A stretch of DNA of 33,238 nucleotides from Phycisphaerae bacterium (GTDB taxonomy: Bacteria; Chloroflexota; Anaerolineae; 4572-78; J111): contig JANQQF010000033.1 in assembly GCA_028285035.1 (NCBI GenBank), forward strand, positions 1 to 33,238. Direction: 5' to 3'. The stretch's first letter is position 1, and each line of letters opens with the position of its first letter. A program made the position numbers and the translations under genes. Positions 32,632 to 33,238 of the stretch are shown here, piece after piece. The notes under the pieces were generated by a model. The model did not search any database, had not been told where the DNA came from, and was given only the letters and a program-made list of their open reading frames with translations.

Positions 32632-33238
32632 TTACTTAACACCTTCCAGGAAGGAGGTGTCAACAAACGCATCATAGCTGTCAAGCGCTTCTGGAATCTC
32701 GCCCTGCTCCACGAAGAAGTCCATTTGGTCCTTCATCACTTGCTGGACGGTGCCGCCTAACCACGCATCAGAAAGCTGGGTCGCTTTATCCGGGAAGGCA
32801 AAGGCATCTAACAAGGCATTTGAGGCATCGACTTCCATCCCAGCAGCCTCGGCAATGATCGCTTCTTTAGAAGCACGGTCCGTTGTATAAGCCGAATTTG
32901 CATCTTCAGTCACTTGAAGGAAAGCTGTTACAGCGTCGGGATAGGCTTCAATGAATGAACGAGGGGCAGAGATGATGTCAAAGACACGAATACCAATGGC
33001 TTCTTGCTCCGCGCCAGTCATGACCAGATTACCACCTGCGGCGAGCATGTTGTTGACCGCACCACCAAAGGCACAGGCCATCGCCACATCGCCGTTTTCA
33101 AAGGCGGCAACGGCAGCAGGACCGCCCTCAGAAGGGATCAAGGTTACACTATCGAGGTCAACACCCAAGTGTTGGAGCATCTTCAAGAGTTTGAAGTGGG
33201 TGACATTGCCAATTGGGGTGTAGATGAGCTGCCCAGCC
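32632..33238 (-). CDS. tauA: Taurine-binding periplasmic protein, C-terminal part (cut by window end)
   Basis: The reading frame is open to the window edge, so the N-terminus, with the signal or lipobox, is missing; about 201 residues are seen. The fragment starts AGQLIYTPIGNVTHFKLLKM, the usual segment of TauA/SsuA proteins where Thr and His follow the GxxIxTP motif, and continues with PAAVAAFENGDVAMACAF. It delivers taurine to TauBC. The TTG at 33186 is not a real start, because homologous sequence continues upstream of it. It is the first gene seen of the taurine transporter unit. Confidence 0.88.
   Translation of the reverse strand, partial: AGQLIYTPIGNVTHFKLLKMLQHLGVDLDSVTLIPSEGGPAAVAAFENGDVAMACAFGGAVNNMLAAGGNLVMTGAEQEAIGIRVFDIISAPRSFIEAYPDAVTAFLQVTEDANSAYTTDRASKEAIIAEAAGMEVDASNALLDAFAFPDKATQLSDAWLGGTVQQVMKDQMDFFVEQGEIPEALDSYDAFVDTSFLEGVK

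Noticed and set aside
33184..33186. TTG as the start of tauA
   Set aside because: Conserved TauA sequence continues in frame upstream to the window edge, so the gene is truncated by the window.

Overview
The window looks like a chromosomal segment of an aerobic member of the Chloroflexota, probably Anaerolineae or a related class. This is an inference from gene content and style: Thr/Pro-rich linkers after lipoprotein signals, a long TPR protein, moderate GC, an A2-type caa3 oxidase cluster, and copper proteins fused in unusual ways. No rRNA, tRNA or CRISPR array was seen. Sigma70-like promoters are easy to read.

Region 1 (1-8133, + strand) holds a terminator from an upstream gene, the GTPase Era, a membrane-anchored gluzincin peptidase with its own promoter, and a two-gene unit. 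That unit is an oligopeptide-type binding lipoprotein and a giant TPR membrane protein. Both of its members carry a PsbP-like domain.

Region 2 (8134-18098) is a cytochrome c oxidase island. Back-to-back promoters at 11.6-11.7 kb drive two units. Leftward is an assembly unit: a YtkA/FixH-like lipoprotein, a polyferredoxin membrane protein of the CcoG/NapH type, a YtkA-like anchored protein and an unknown secreted protein. Rightward is coxB (CuA plus cytochrome c), coxA, a heme A synthase/heme O synthase fusion, and two tiny membrane proteins. coxC and coxD lie on the opposite strand and converge on this operon at a bidirectional terminator. A small cupin gene meets the assembly unit tail to tail.

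Region 3 (18099-19721) is an isolated type III polyketide synthase gene bracketed by two copies of a MITE-like repeat (about 79-85 bp).

Region 4 (19722-24427) is a probable metal-acquisition locus on the minus strand. It has a YtkA-like anchored protein, a small His-rich membrane protein, a lipoprotein with 15 His in about 50 residues, and a CopC-CopD-YtkA-cytochrome c fusion. It diverges from a Fur-family regulator whose promoter overlaps a clear palindromic operator. Copper supply to the neighbouring oxidase is the most economical role. The fusion gene is flanked by two related 52-bp palindromes.

Region 5 (24424-33238, all minus strand) is a taurine dissimilation locus. It encodes the transporter TauABC (tauA cut by the window edge), sulfoacetaldehyde acetyltransferase Xsc, taurine-pyruvate aminotransferase Tpa, a GNAT protein, a TauE/SafE sulfite exporter and acetate kinase AckA. 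The route is taurine uptake, transamination to sulfoacetaldehyde, cleavage to sulfite plus acetyl phosphate, sulfite export, and ATP formation from acetyl phosphate. Many gaps in this region contain long inverted repeats, including a 102-bp MITE with a target-site duplication between tauC and xsc.
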